A stretch of DNA of 64,000 nucleotides, taken from assembly GCA_020041925.1 (NCBI GenBank), contig CP083409.1; one strand, given 5' to 3'. Of the stretch, positions 26,486-35,784 are shown one piece after another. Source of the stretch: Faucicola osloensis_D. Its GTDB lineage: Bacteria; Pseudomonadota; Gammaproteobacteria; Pseudomonadales; Moraxellaceae. The notes beneath the pieces were generated by a model. The model saw only the letters and a program-made list of their open reading frames with translations. It was not told the DNA's origin and did not search any database. How positions within the stretch are numbered: the first letter of the stretch is position 1; each line of letters starts with the position of its first letter. The position numbers and the translations under genes were made by a program.

Positions 26486-28684
26486 ATGCCAACCACTGCC
26501 AAACAAGATAAACCCAGCGAAGAGCATGTATCACAAATCAATCCGATACTAGGCTTTAACAGCATTTGCTACCCAAACGTGTTTGAATACCAACAAGACG
26601 ATAGCGAGCTGTATTTTAATCGTGAATTGTCACTGTTACAGTTTCATCAGCGGGTACTCGCCCAAGCCACCAATCCCCGCCACCCACTACTTGAACGACT
26701 GTTTTTCTTGATCATTTTTTCATCCAATTTAGATGAATTTTTTGAAATTCGTGTCGCAGGCTTGATGCAAAAAGTACAAATGGGCGATGTGGTGAGCAGT
26801 ATCGATGGTATGCGCCCCAGTAAGGTTTTGTCATATATCTCTGAAATCGCCCATCATGCAGTGGATGAGCAATACCGTATTTTGAACGATGAAATTCTGC
26901 CTGCACTGGCGGAGCAAGACATTCGCTACCTAAAACGTGATGAGTTGACCCCAGAGCAAGCCGCCTGGGTAAAAAAATACTTTGCTGAGCAAGTCGCGCC
27001 CGTGCTGACGCCAATTAGTATTGACCCTGCGCATCCTTTTCCTAGATTGGTCAATAAAAGCTTGAATTTTATGGTGGGCTTAGAGGGCAAAGATGGCTTT
27101 GGTCGCGATATTAACATGGCGATTGTCCCTGCACCTCGAAGCTTACCGCGGGTTATTCGCTTACCCAATGAACTGACAGGCGGTAAAGAACATCACATCA
27201 TGCTAACCGCAGTGATTCACGGGCATATCGAAGACTTATTCCCTGGCATGACGGTCACTGGCTGCCACCAATTTCGTTTGACGCGTAACGCCGATTTAGA
27301 TTTATCCGATGATGTCGAAGACTTGGCGAAAGCGTTGGAAGGTGAGTTAGAGAACCGCCGATTTGGTGCCAAAGTGCGCTTAGAAGTGACGACCTATTGC
27401 CCACAGCCGATGGTAGATTATCTGCTTGAAGAGTTTGGTTTAAGCCCGGAGCAACTATACCGTGTCAATGGTCCTGTCAATTTGACACGCTTGTTGTTTG
27501 ATTTTAAAATCCCAAATTTGCGTTATCAGCCGTTTAATCATGCCATTCCCAAAGCGTTTCGCCGTGATAGCTTGGACAAAAATGAAAACGTATTTCATGC
27601 CATTCGTAAGCAAGATGTATTGGTGCATCATCCGTTTCATTCGTTTTCACCCGTGGTCAACATTTTGCGCCAAGCCGCCAATGACCCGCATGTATTAGCC
27701 ATCAAACAGACCCTTTATCGCTCGGGGACAAATTCTGAAATTGTCCAAGCGCTGGCTGAAGCTGCCCGTAAAGGCAAAGAAGTTACTGCCGTGATTGAGC
27801 TGCGTGCGCGCTTTGATGAAAAATCCAACATCGAAGTAGCAAACTTTCTGCAGCAGGCTGGGGCAGTAGTGGTGTATGGCATCGTCGGCTACAAGACCCA
27901 CGCCAAGCTGATGATGATTGTGCGCCGTGAGGAAGACAAAATTCGCCGCTATGTGCATTTGGGCACGGGCAACTACCATGCGGGCAATGCCAAAGCTTAT
28001 ACCGACTATGGTCTATTTACCGCCAATGAAGCAATCACCGAAGATGTGCATAAAATCTTTAACGAACTCACAGGCATGGGCAAACCAGCCAAAGTGCAAA
28101 AATTACTGCATGCCCCTTTCACCTTGCATCACAGACTCATGGGTTTTATCGACAACGAAATTGCCCATGCCAAAGCAGGCAAAGAGGCGCATATCATCAT
28201 CAAGGTCAATGCGATGACCGAAAAACTATTGATTGACAAGCTATATGAAGCATCGCAAGCAGGCGTTAAAGTCAATCTGATTATTCGTTCGATGTGCTGT
28301 ATTCGTCCGCAATTACCCGGCGTATCTGACAACATCACCGTGCGCTCTATTGTTGGGCGGTTTTTGGAGCATACCCGCGTGTATTATTTTGCCAATGGGC
28401 ATCAAAATCCCAATGCTAATGGCAAACGCACCCACCGTTTATATTGCGCCAGTGCAGACTGGATGGATCGCAATTTATTTAGCCGTGTTGAAGTGGCTTT
28501 CCCCATTGAAGATCCCATCGTCTTTAAACGCATTATGGAAGATTTGCACAATTATCTCAAAGACAATGTCAATGCATGGGAGCTTGATGCCAAAGGCACA
28601 TGGCGAGCGATTGCCCCTGGTGAAGGTGAAGCAGCATTCTCGGCACAAGATTATTTATTGACCAAAATCACCAGAAAAAGCTAA
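26486..28684 (+). CDS. ppk1: Polyphosphate kinase 1
   Basis: A 732-residue Ppk1. It has the N-terminal domain YFNRELSLLQFHQRVLAQA (about residues 34-52), the central AIKQTLYRSGTNSEIVQALA (about 407-426), the catalytic His region YGIVGYKTHAKLMMIVRRE (about 464-482) and HLGTGNYHAGNAKAYTDYGL. It transfers the gamma-phosphate of ATP to polyphosphate in a reversible reaction and autophosphorylates on His. AAAGGA lies before the ATG. The gene is followed by a strong terminator and stands as its own unit. Confidence 0.97.
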   Translation: MPTTAKQDKPSEEHVSQINPILGFNSICYPNVFEYQQDDSELYFNRELSLLQFHQRVLAQATNPRHPLLERLFFLIIFSSNLDEFFEIRVAGLMQKVQMGDVVSSIDGMRPSKVLSYISEIAHHAVDEQYRILNDEILPALAEQDIRYLKRDELTPEQAAWVKKYFAEQVAPVLTPISIDPAHPFPRLVNKSLNFMVGLEGKDGFGRDINMAIVPAPRSLPRVIRLPNELTGGKEHHIMLTAVIHGHIEDLFPGMTVTGCHQFRLTRNADLDLSDDVEDLAKALEGELENRRFGAKVRLEVTTYCPQPMVDYLLEEFGLSPEQLYRVNGPVNLTRLLFDFKIPNLRYQPFNHAIPKAFRRDSLDKNENVFHAIRKQDVLVHHPFHSFSPVVNILRQAANDPHVLAIKQTLYRSGTNSEIVQALAEAARKGKEVTAVIELRARFDEKSNIEVANFLQQAGAVVVYGIVGYKTHAKLMMIVRREEDKIRRYVHLGTGNYHAGNAKAYTDYGLFTANEAITEDVHKIFNELTGMGKPAKVQKLLHAPFTLHHRLMGFIDNEIAHAKAGKEAHIIIKVNAMTEKLLIDKLYEASQAGVKVNLIIRSMCCIRPQLPGVSDNITVRSIVGRFLEHTRVYYFANGHQNPNANGKRTHRLYCASADWMDRNLFSRVEVAFPIEDPIVFKRIMEDLHNYLKDNVNAWELDAKGTWRAIAPGEGEAAFSAQDYLLTKITRKS

Positions 28685-28716
28685 TTTTGCTAGTCATAGG
28701 TTTTGAGTCAATTACA

Positions 28717-28750
28717 CCGCCATCTATATATAGAAGATGGCGGTTTTTTT
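28717..28750 (+). terminator. Intrinsic terminator after ppk1
   Basis: CCGCCATCT and AGATGGCGG form a perfect 9-bp stem around a nine-base loop, followed by seven T. Confidence 0.93.
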
Positions 28751-28834
28751 GATGAGTGCTGCGCTGACATGAACCCAATTTCCGAAATTTACCGAATAGT
28801 AATAAATCTGCTAAAATTTCACACAGCTAAACAC

Positions 28835-28851
28835 TTATCACATAGTGATAA
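28835..28851. promoter_or_regulatory. Perfect palindrome, candidate operator
   Basis: TTATCACATAGTGATAA is a perfect 7-3-7 inverted repeat. It lies about 190 bp upstream of the first of three small acidic protein genes and is not part of a terminator (no T-run). A regulator binding site is a possibility; the regulator is unknown. Confidence 0.4.
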
Positions 28852-29042
28852 CAGCTTGTTACGCGAACACTTATCATAAACTGGCTTTATTTGCTACTAT
28901 CAAACTTATAAAAGCAAAAGTATGAAAGCGATTGAATTGGCTATTTTTTTACATAAATTTAGTCGCGCTCTATTTAGATTAGAAGTCTTTGATTAAAATC
29001 TTTGACTTAAATTGATACTAAAAAATCATAAGGAAAATTACC

Positions 29043-29246
29043 ATGTCACAGAATCAAGCACAAAACCAAGCACAGAATCAACCAAGCAACCAAACCGAGA
29101 TTCAAAAAGCAACAGAAAATGTGGATCTCAGTCAATTATCAGAAAATTTGGATAAACAAAATAGCATGAAAGGCGAGCCACAAGACTTAGACAAAAGTGA
29201 AAACACCCCTTTTATTGACGAGTCATTACGTACTGACAACCATTAA
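29043..29246 (+). CDS. Small hydrophilic acidic protein 1 of 3
   Basis: A 67-residue protein with no hydrophobic segment, rich in Gln, Asn, Asp and Glu, beginning with a repeated QNQAQNQ pattern and ending DESLRTDNH. It is probably disordered. I do not recognise a family. A properly spaced AAGGAAA site precedes the ATG. It is the first of three similar-style small genes, each with its own ribosome site, that seem to form one unit up to the terminator at 30084. Such proteins are often stress-related in this family of bacteria, but that is only a guess. Confidence 0.6.
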   Translation: MSQNQAQNQAQNQPSNQTEIQKATENVDLSQLSENLDKQNSMKGEPQDLDKSENTPFIDESLRTDNH

Positions 29247-29373
29247 AATTTTAATTGTTAAGCTTTTGAATACTAAGCTTTTAATCATTCAATTTTGATT
29301 GACTAATTTATACAGCTCAGCCTATAAAAATAATAACTGATTGAGCGATAACAATTAATTAAAGGAATAAAAA

Positions 29374-29724
29374 ATGCAAAATCAAAATAATGTAGAGATT
29401 GTAGATCCAAAAACGGGTGTCGCCGTGACCCCGCAAGCCGTTATAGTAGAAGACAGTGTCACCCACCAATCAGGGGATGGTGTCACTACAGGCATGTCAC
29501 CCTCAATGGAAACGCCTGATATTTTTGATAATACCCCACAAGCGGCGGTAAAAGTCCAATCCGCAGAAGATGTGGCGAATGGCGAATTATCGGATGAAAA
29601 TGTAGTACGTATTTCCGAGGAAGAAGCGCAGAAATTACAGCAAACTGCCCAAGCCAATCTTAATGCAGAAAATTCACTTCATACGTTATCAGACGGTAGC
29701 GTAGATATCGACCGAGATCACTAA
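29374..29724 (+). CDS. Small hydrophilic acidic protein 2 of 3
   Basis: A 116-residue soluble acidic protein without Cys or Trp, low in hydrophobic residues. It begins MQNQNNVEIVDPKTGVAV, includes METPDIFDNTPQAAVKV, and has one helical stretch (ISEEEAQKLQQTAQANLNAE) near residues 82-101. It ends SVDIDRDH, which resembles the Asp/His-rich tail of the first protein (RTDNH). AAAGGA lies upstream of the ATG. No family recognised; disorder is inferred from composition. Confidence 0.6.
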   Translation: MQNQNNVEIVDPKTGVAVTPQAVIVEDSVTHQSGDGVTTGMSPSMETPDIFDNTPQAAVKVQSAEDVANGELSDENVVRISEEEAQKLQQTAQANLNAENSLHTLSDGSVDIDRDH

Positions 29725-29787
29725 TTTTCGATATCATTAAGTTAAGTTTAAGCATTTTATTGGGTTGATACCGAAAAAGGAATGACC

Positions 29788-30042
29788 ATGAATTCACCAG
29801 AAGCACAAACCAAACACGTTAATTTAGGGGACAAATCCGCCGAGTTTGTTGATCGTCGTGACCAACCGGGACAAGCATTCGATGATAATGTTAATGAACA
29901 TACCATTGGCAGGGACGCGGTTGGTAACGAACAGCTAAAAAGCGACACCATTAATGAGCGCAATCTTTATACTACCCCAGAAAATGCCCAAAAACGCACT
30001 ATTAATCCTGATGGCTCTATTCCAAGTGTTGGGAGTGAGTGA
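29788..30042 (+). CDS. Small hydrophilic acidic protein 3 of 3
   Basis: An 84-residue hydrophilic protein, with wording such as HVNLGDKSAEFVDRRDQPGQ and EHTIGRDAVGNEQLKSD and a tail NPDGSIPSVGSE. It has no Cys, Trp or membrane segment. The ATG at 29788 is seven bases after AAAAGG; an in-frame ATG at 29782 is too close. The pattern of dispersed Gly, Asp, Asn and Arg suggests a disordered, charge-rich protein like its two neighbours. No family recognised. Confidence 0.6.
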   Translation: MNSPEAQTKHVNLGDKSAEFVDRRDQPGQAFDDNVNEHTIGRDAVGNEQLKSDTINERNLYTTPENAQKRTINPDGSIPSVGSE

Positions 30043-30083
30043 CAGTAAGTGGCAGTGAGTAACTCTGAGGATTAAACTATATT

Positions 30084-30121
30084 AGCTAACCATCCACCCC
30101 ATTTGATGGTTAGCTTTTTTT
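30084..30121. terminator. Intrinsic terminator between the small-protein cluster and miaE
   Basis: AGCTAACCATC and GATGGTTAGCT form a perfect 11-bp stem around a ten-base loop, followed by seven T on the plus strand. Confidence 0.93.
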
Positions 30122-30158
30122 ATCGTTACAGTCTATAAAAACCTCACGCAATCCAACC

Positions 30159-30890
30159 TCATGCAATCCAACTGGGTACCCCACTATGAAAGCGTAATTC
30201 ATCATCGGGTTCATCAATGAGCTGCGCCTCTACTTGACGAAAAAACACCACCCGCGCATCAATAGGCTCGTCACTGATACTTTGTGCTAATGCCAAATAA
30301 TCTTCAAAATGACGACTTTCTGATTTTAGCAAATAGCGATAATATTTTGCTAAACGCTCATCCTCAATCACTTGTGACAGTGCCCAAAAACGTTCACACG
30401 ATCGGGCTTCGATGAAAGCACCAATAATTAACGTGTCTATCATCGCTTGCGGCTCGTAAGTGCGTTTATGTTTGAGCATACCTGCGGCGTAGCGACCTGC
30501 AGCAATATGTTGCCATGCTTGTCCACGCTCTGCCATCAATCCCATCACTTGCTCATAATGGAGCATTTCTTCTCGAATCAGCTGAGCAAGCTTTAATTGC
30601 AGCTCGGTATGCGACATATAGCGAAAAATCAAATTCATCGCGGTGCCTGCGGCCTTTTTTTCACAATTGGCATGATCTTGGATGATGGTCGGCAAATCTG
30701 CCATCGCAGCTTTGAGCCATTTATCCGACGTCGTACAACCCAAAAACGCCAAAACAGGGGTGATGTCGATGGGTTTTGGCTGATAGACAGAGTTATCATT
30801 ATCCAAGTCGATGACGGCTAATTCATCAAAACTGCCGTCTGTTTGTACTGTGGTATTGATAAGAGCGGAATTTGACAAGGGATTACTCAC
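30159..30890 (-). CDS. miaE: tRNA-(2-methylthio-N6-isopentenyladenosine) hydroxylase
   Basis: A 243-residue diiron monooxygenase. The ferritin-like helices carry the metal-binding pattern: DHANCEKKAAGTAMNLIFRY (about residues 73-92), LIREEMLHYEQVMGLMAERG (about 105-124), GAFIEARSCERF (about 155-166) and LKSESRHFEDYLALAQ (about 185-200). It hydroxylates the isopentenyl group of ms2i6A at position 37 of tRNAs reading codons that start with U, using oxygen. The first about 40 residues extend beyond the core. Single gene. Confidence 0.92.
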   Translation of the reverse strand: MSNPLSNSALINTTVQTDGSFDELAVIDLDNDNSVYQPKPIDITPVLAFLGCTTSDKWLKAAMADLPTIIQDHANCEKKAAGTAMNLIFRYMSHTELQLKLAQLIREEMLHYEQVMGLMAERGQAWQHIAAGRYAAGMLKHKRTYEPQAMIDTLIIGAFIEARSCERFWALSQVIEDERLAKYYRYLLKSESRHFEDYLALAQSISDEPIDARVVFFRQVEAQLIDEPDDELRFHSGVPSWIA

Positions 30891-31074
30891 TTATTGGCAC
30901 GTTAATGAAGCAATATTTTAACAAAAATCAGCGATAAAACATGTAATGCAAAATTTTATATCCAACAATTATTTAAAAAATAAATAGTTGTTATTTCTTT
31001 ATTTTTATAAATGATGTTCGTATAATCAAATGTGAGTTTTTTGCTCTTTTAGGTCATCATATAAGGAAAATGCC

Positions 31075-33252
31075 ATGTCAGAACGCGTTCAAAAGGGTAG
31101 TCTAGCGATTGATACAGAGCTTTATAACTTCATTGCCAATGAAGTTACGCCAGTCGTGGGCATCGATAACGAAAAATATTGGCAAGAATTTGAAAAAATT
31201 GTCAAAGCATTCCAACCCCGTAATAAAGCATTGTTGGCAAAACGTGACGAGATTCAAGCCCAAATCGATGACTGGCATGACAACAACCCCGCTAGCAACG
31301 GTCAAATCGACAAAGCCGCTTATACCCAATTTTTAAAAGACATCAATTATATCGTCCCAGAAGGCGATGACTTTTTGGTTGAAACCCAAAACGTGGATGA
31401 CGAAATCGCCCATATCGCAGGCCCACAGTTGGTGGTACCCGTACGTAATGCCCGTTATGCGCTAAACGCAGCAAATGCGCGTTGGGGTAGCTTGTATGAT
31501 GCGCTATACGGTACCGATGTCATCGATGAGACCAATGGCGCAGAAAAAGGCAAAGGCTACAACCCTGTTCGTGGTGCCGAAGTCGTAAAATACGCCAAAA
31601 ACTTCTTGGATGCCAACTTTCCCTTAGCGGAGGGTAAATATGCTGACGTTACCGGTTTTAAAGTTGAAGACGGTAAATTAGTGATACGCCAAGGCGACAA
31701 AACCACCTCACTAGCCCAGCCAGAAAAATTCGCAGGTTTCCTAGGCGATGCGGCAAATCCAACAGGTATTTTACTGAAAAATAATGGCTTACATGCCGAA
31801 ATCCAAATCGACCCATCAAGCCATGTGGGTAAAGATGACCCTGCAGGCATCAAAGATGTATTGATGGAAGCCGCGGTTACCACCATTCAAGACTGTGAAG
31901 ACTCAGTCGCTGCCGTTGACGCTGAAGAGAAAGTAGAAGTATATCGCAACTGGTTTGGTTTGATGAAAGGCGACCTGAAAGATAGCTTTGAAAAAAATGG
32001 CAAACAAACCACCCGTACCATGAACCCCGACCGTGAATACACCGCGCCAGATGGTGGTAAAGTTACCTTGCACGGCCGTTCAGTGATGCTGATTCGTAAC
32101 GTCGGTCACTTGATGACCAATCCCGCGATTTTAGTCGATTTTGACGGCAAACAAGAAGAAATTTATGAAGGTATCATGGATGCGCTAATCACACCACTGT
32201 GTAGCCTGCCAGATATTTTGGGTAAAAACAGCTTAAGCAATTCACGCACAGGTTCAATGTATATCGTAAAACCAAAAATGCACGGTCCAGAAGAAGTGCA
32301 ATTTACGGTAGATTTATTCTCAGCGGTAGAAAAAGCGTTAGACCTACCTGAGAATACCTTAAAAGTCGGTATCATGGATGAAGAGCGCCGTACTACCGTT
32401 AACTTAAAAGAATGTATCCGTGTTGCTAAAAACCGCGTTATCTTTATTAACACAGGCTTTATGGACCGTACCGGTGATGAGATGCACACCAGTATGAAAG
32501 CAGGTCCATTTGTCCGTAAAAACGACATGAAAAATACCGATTGGCTCAATGCTTATGAGCGTTGGAACGTAGACATGGGCGTCAAATTGGGCTTACCTGG
32601 TAAAGCGCAAATCGGTAAAGGCATGTGGGCAAAACCTGACAACATGAAAGAAATGGTTGCCACCAAGTCCAATCATCCAAAGTCAGGCGCGACTTGTGCC
32701 TGGGTACCATCACCAACAGGCGCAACGCTTCACGCCATGCACTACCATGAAACCAACGTCATGGACGTGTTAGATAATATCAAAGACCGCGAGCCTGCCA
32801 AGCTAGATGACATTTTGACCGTGCCACTTGCTACGGATACCAACTGGACAGATGAGCAAAAAACTGCCGAGCTTGAAAACAACATTCAAGGTATTTTAGG
32901 ATATGTAGCGCGCTGGGTCGACCAAGGTGTGGGCTGTTCAAAAGTGCTCGACATTGACGACGTTGCCTTGATGGAAGACCGTGCTACCTTACGTATTTCT
33001 AGCCAGCACGTTGCCAACTGGCTAGCGCATGGGGTTGTGACATCACAACAAGTGGATGACGTACTCAAACGTATGGCAAAAATGGTCGATGAGCAAAGCA
33101 AAGACGATCCTGCTTATATCCCAATGGCAAATGACTACAATACTTGGGCATATAATGCAGCTCGCGATCTTATCTTCAAAGGTACAGTACAACCCAGTGG
33201 ATATACTGAGCCATTGTTGCATCAAGCCCGTCTTAATCTCAAAGCTAACTAG
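31075..33252 (+). CDS. glcB: Malate synthase G
   Basis: A 725-residue protein, the typical length of isoform G. It contains VVPVRNARYALNAANARWGS (about residues 122-141), AAVTTIQDCEDSVAAVDAEE (about 265-284), the catalytic SMYIVKPKMHGPEEVQFTVD (about 396-415) and VGIMDEERRTTVNLKE (about 428-443). It condenses glyoxylate with acetyl-CoA to malate in the glyoxylate route. An AAGGAAAA site precedes the ATG. A TATAAT hexamer at 31021-31026 may be its -10 box, though no good -35 is seen. It ends at a terminator. Confidence 0.97.
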   Translation: MSERVQKGSLAIDTELYNFIANEVTPVVGIDNEKYWQEFEKIVKAFQPRNKALLAKRDEIQAQIDDWHDNNPASNGQIDKAAYTQFLKDINYIVPEGDDFLVETQNVDDEIAHIAGPQLVVPVRNARYALNAANARWGSLYDALYGTDVIDETNGAEKGKGYNPVRGAEVVKYAKNFLDANFPLAEGKYADVTGFKVEDGKLVIRQGDKTTSLAQPEKFAGFLGDAANPTGILLKNNGLHAEIQIDPSSHVGKDDPAGIKDVLMEAAVTTIQDCEDSVAAVDAEEKVEVYRNWFGLMKGDLKDSFEKNGKQTTRTMNPDREYTAPDGGKVTLHGRSVMLIRNVGHLMTNPAILVDFDGKQEEIYEGIMDALITPLCSLPDILGKNSLSNSRTGSMYIVKPKMHGPEEVQFTVDLFSAVEKALDLPENTLKVGIMDEERRTTVNLKECIRVAKNRVIFINTGFMDRTGDEMHTSMKAGPFVRKNDMKNTDWLNAYERWNVDMGVKLGLPGKAQIGKGMWAKPDNMKEMVATKSNHPKSGATCAWVPSPTGATLHAMHYHETNVMDVLDNIKDREPAKLDDILTVPLATDTNWTDEQKTAELENNIQGILGYVARWVDQGVGCSKVLDIDDVALMEDRATLRISSQHVANWLAHGVVTSQQVDDVLKRMAKMVDEQSKDDPAYIPMANDYNTWAYNAARDLIFKGTVQPSGYTEPLLHQARLNLKAN

Positions 33253-33282
33253 ATTTTAGCCATTCAAACCTATCAATTATTC

Positions 33283-33317
33283 AAAAAACCATCAGATTTG
33301 TAACTGGTGGTTTTTTT
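33283..33317 (+). terminator. Intrinsic terminator after glcB
   Basis: ACCATCAG and CTGGTGGT form a stem (one G-U pair) around ATTTGTAA, preceded by an A-run and followed by seven T. Confidence 0.88.
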
Positions 33318-33328
33318 ATGACATAAAA

Positions 33329-33345
33329 ATATTGCAAAATGTTTC
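33329..33345. promoter_or_regulatory. Porin-upstream motif, copy 1
   Basis: TATTGCAAAATGTTTCA, about 165 bp before porin 1. It differs by one base from the copy at 35881-35897 upstream of porin 3. The conservation in otherwise dissimilar leaders suggests a shared regulatory site. Confidence 0.4.
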
Positions 33346-33494
33346 AGAGTGAATTACTCTACTTTCACAAGGAAAGTTTTAGATTTTGTTAACCGTTTCA
33401 TTGTTTTGTAACAAATTGTTGGCAAAATATATCTAGACAAAAGAATTGCTACGCATCTGTGTAGTTTTACCTAGGATATTGTGGAGAAATCCTT

Positions 33495-34505
33495 ATGAAA
33501 AAAATCGCTCTAGTTTCTGCTATCGCTCTAGCTTCAATTACTGCTGCCCATGCTGCCCCTACTGTATATGGTAAAGTCTTATTAACTGGCGAATATACAG
33601 ATGTTGATGATAAAACTGCTGCAAATAAAGATACTAGTACCACAAAATTGGTTTCTAACTCTTCGCGTATTGGTTTTAAAGGTGAAGATGATCTTACTGA
33701 TACGACTAAATTAGTCTATCAATTGGAATACGGTATTGATGTTGATGCTGATACAAATGGTAAAGGTCAATTTTACTCACGTAATACTTTTATTGGCTTA
33801 GCGCACAATACAATGGGTACTTTAATTGCGGGTCGTCATGACACCCCTTTCAAGTTAGCTAAAGGCGGTGTTGATGTATTCAATGATTACGATAACGTAG
33901 CGCTAGGCAAGCTAATGGTGGGTGAAAACCGTGTTAACAACGTGATTGCTTATAAATCACCAACATTGGTAGGTGTGCCAGTTACATTTATGGCTGCTGC
34001 AGTATTATCTGAAGAAGATAAAGATGCTGATGTTGATAATACTGATATCGATGAGGGTGCAAACGGTTATTCTGCATCGTTAGCTTATGATCAAAATGGT
34101 GTCTATCTAGCAGCAGGTTACGACAATAATATTCAAAGTAGTAAAACTGATAGTGCATGGCGATTAGCAGGCTCTGTAGACATGGGTAAAATCAACATGG
34201 TGCCTGGCCTCACTTTAGGTGCATTGTACCAAGAAACAGATGTGGCTGATAAATCAGATGATGAAAAATCTTGGTTAGTAAGTGGTAAATACAAAATTGG
34301 GGCAACGCCATGGGCGGTTAAAGCACAATATATTGACACTTCAAACCAAAGTGGTGTGAAAGACCGTGATGCTCAAGAAATTGCATTAGGGGCTGAATAC
34401 ACTATCAATAAAGCTACCAAAGGTCACTTGTACGCTGCACAAATCGATACTGATAATGTTTCAGATAAAACGATCGTCGGTGGTGGCTTAGAGTATAAAT
34501 TCTAA
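33495..34505 (+). CDS. Outer-membrane general porin, paralogue 1
   Basis: A 336-residue Gram-negative porin. It has a signal peptide (MKKIALVSAIALASITAAHA, cleavage after residue 20), then PTVYGKVLLTGEY, the usual porin start, and alternating strands with loop sequences such as FYSRNTFIGLAHNTMGTLIAG and a 3-residue-terminating strand ending GGGLEYKF with Phe at the C-terminus, the BAM recognition signal. Porins of this type are trimeric 16-strand channels for small hydrophilic solutes; specificity is unknown. It is the first of three tandem paralogues, each with its own terminator, and has a long leader holding the motif at 33329. Confidence 0.93.
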   Translation: MKKIALVSAIALASITAAHAAPTVYGKVLLTGEYTDVDDKTAANKDTSTTKLVSNSSRIGFKGEDDLTDTTKLVYQLEYGIDVDADTNGKGQFYSRNTFIGLAHNTMGTLIAGRHDTPFKLAKGGVDVFNDYDNVALGKLMVGENRVNNVIAYKSPTLVGVPVTFMAAAVLSEEDKDADVDNTDIDEGANGYSASLAYDQNGVYLAAGYDNNIQSSKTDSAWRLAGSVDMGKINMVPGLTLGALYQETDVADKSDDEKSWLVSGKYKIGATPWAVKAQYIDTSNQSGVKDRDAQEIALGAEYTINKATKGHLYAAQIDTDNVSDKTIVGGGLEYKF

Positions 34506-34531
34506 TTTAATTATCTAAATTAGACGCCTTT

Positions 34532-34567
34532 AAAAAGACTAATCAGATTGACTGGTTAGTCTTTTTT
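34532..34567 (+). terminator. Intrinsic terminator after porin 1
   Basis: AGACTAATCAG and CTGGTTAGTCT pair around ATTGA (one G-U), between an A-run and a T-run. Confidence 0.9.
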
Positions 34568-34626
34568 GTTATTATCCATTTCCTTCGTAAAATTAAATAC
34601 TAACCCAGCGTATTTATAGCGCCATC

Positions 34627-34654
34627 AATGTAAAAATAGTAATGTAAAAATAGC
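34627..34654. repeat. 14-bp tandem duplication upstream of porin 2
   Basis: AATGTAAAAATAGT followed at once by AATGTAAAAATAGC, ending 13 bases before the porin 2 start codon. Thirteen of fourteen positions are identical. Confidence 0.8.
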
Positions 34655-34667
34655 GAGTAGCAAGCAC

Positions 34668-35717
34668 ATGATAAAACACCTATGGTTTGTCCCAATCGGG
34701 CTATTAGTCTCAATCGTCAATACCCAAGCAGCGCCACTCATTTATGGTAAAGTCTTTTTGACCGCAGATTATGTCCAAACCGATTATGACAAGGATTATC
34801 GGGCGACTAAAACCGATACTCAGTCACCAAAGGATGAAAAAGTTACTGAACTCAATTCCAACTTTTCTTATTTAGGTGTCAAAGGACAGCAACCCTTAAC
34901 TGATGATACGGATTTAATTTATCAGCTTGAATATGGCATTGATGTCGATACCGATAGTAAAAATAACAAGGGACAGTTTTACTCTCGCAACACCTATCTG
35001 GGTTTGTCTCATCAGCAGTATGGTACCTTGCTGTTAGGGCGGTATGACACCCCCTTTAAACTACTAAAAATGCGTGTGGATAAATTCGGTAATCATGGTG
35101 CAACCTTAAGTATTGACCATGCAGGACCAGAGGGCTATAGCAATTTGGGAGGGTATCGCGCTAACAATGTCGTTATGTACAAATCGCCTGATAATAAAAA
35201 TACACCCATTACTTATATGGCAGCCGTGAGTTTATCGGAAGTTGATGATAATCAAAATAATGGCAATACTAAAAAAAACGAATCAAAAAATGGTTATTCA
35301 TCGTCGGTAGCGTATGAGCAACATGGGCTATATGCGGCTGTTGCCTATGATAAAAATATGGGCGTGGAAGACAGTGCCTGGCGGATCGTCACAACCCTTG
35401 ATACAGGCAAAGCCTTAAAGGCTATCGATGGTCTTACTGTGGGTGCAATGTACCAACGTGCCAATATTTATGATGCCAATCAACACGCAAAAACCGTTTT
35501 GATATCAGGTAAGTACGATATACAAAATACCCCTTGGGCAATCAAAGGGCAATTCATCCGCACGGATTTTGGCAGTCAAAAGGTGAGTGAATTAGCGATG
35601 GGTAGCGAATATAAATTTAATAGAGCAACGATAGGTCATCTCTACGCGGGGCGAATCAGTCGGGATAAATATAAAGATGATACGATTGTTGGGACGGGTA
35701 TCGAATACAAGTTCTGA
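34668..35717 (+). CDS. Outer-membrane general porin, paralogue 2
   Basis: A 349-residue porin with a less typical signal peptide (MIKHLWFVPIGLLVSIVNTQA) followed by APLIYGKVFLTADYVQTDYD. It shares long stretches with porin 1, for instance DLIYQLEYGIDVDTDSKNNK and GQFYSRNTYLGLSHQQYGTL, and ends VGTGIEYKF. It differs most in the extracellular loops. The leader is short (about 100 bp after the porin 1 terminator) and lacks the TATTGCAAAAT motif found before porins 1 and 3. No clear ribosome site is seen; GCGAG lies 12 bases upstream. Divergence suggests a separate function or expression condition. Confidence 0.9.
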   Translation: MIKHLWFVPIGLLVSIVNTQAAPLIYGKVFLTADYVQTDYDKDYRATKTDTQSPKDEKVTELNSNFSYLGVKGQQPLTDDTDLIYQLEYGIDVDTDSKNNKGQFYSRNTYLGLSHQQYGTLLLGRYDTPFKLLKMRVDKFGNHGATLSIDHAGPEGYSNLGGYRANNVVMYKSPDNKNTPITYMAAVSLSEVDDNQNNGNTKKNESKNGYSSSVAYEQHGLYAAVAYDKNMGVEDSAWRIVTTLDTGKALKAIDGLTVGAMYQRANIYDANQHAKTVLISGKYDIQNTPWAIKGQFIRTDFGSQKVSELAMGSEYKFNRATIGHLYAGRISRDKYKDDTIVGTGIEYKF

Positions 35718-35756
35718 TGCTAATGCTAATTCAATGAAAATTGCAATGATTTTACG

Positions 35757-35784
35757 AGCTAACTAATTTTTTAGTTAGCTTTTT
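35757..35784 (+). terminator. Intrinsic terminator after porin 2
   Basis: AGCTAACTAA and TTAGTTAGCT form a perfect 10-bp stem around TTTT, followed by four T. Confidence 0.85.
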
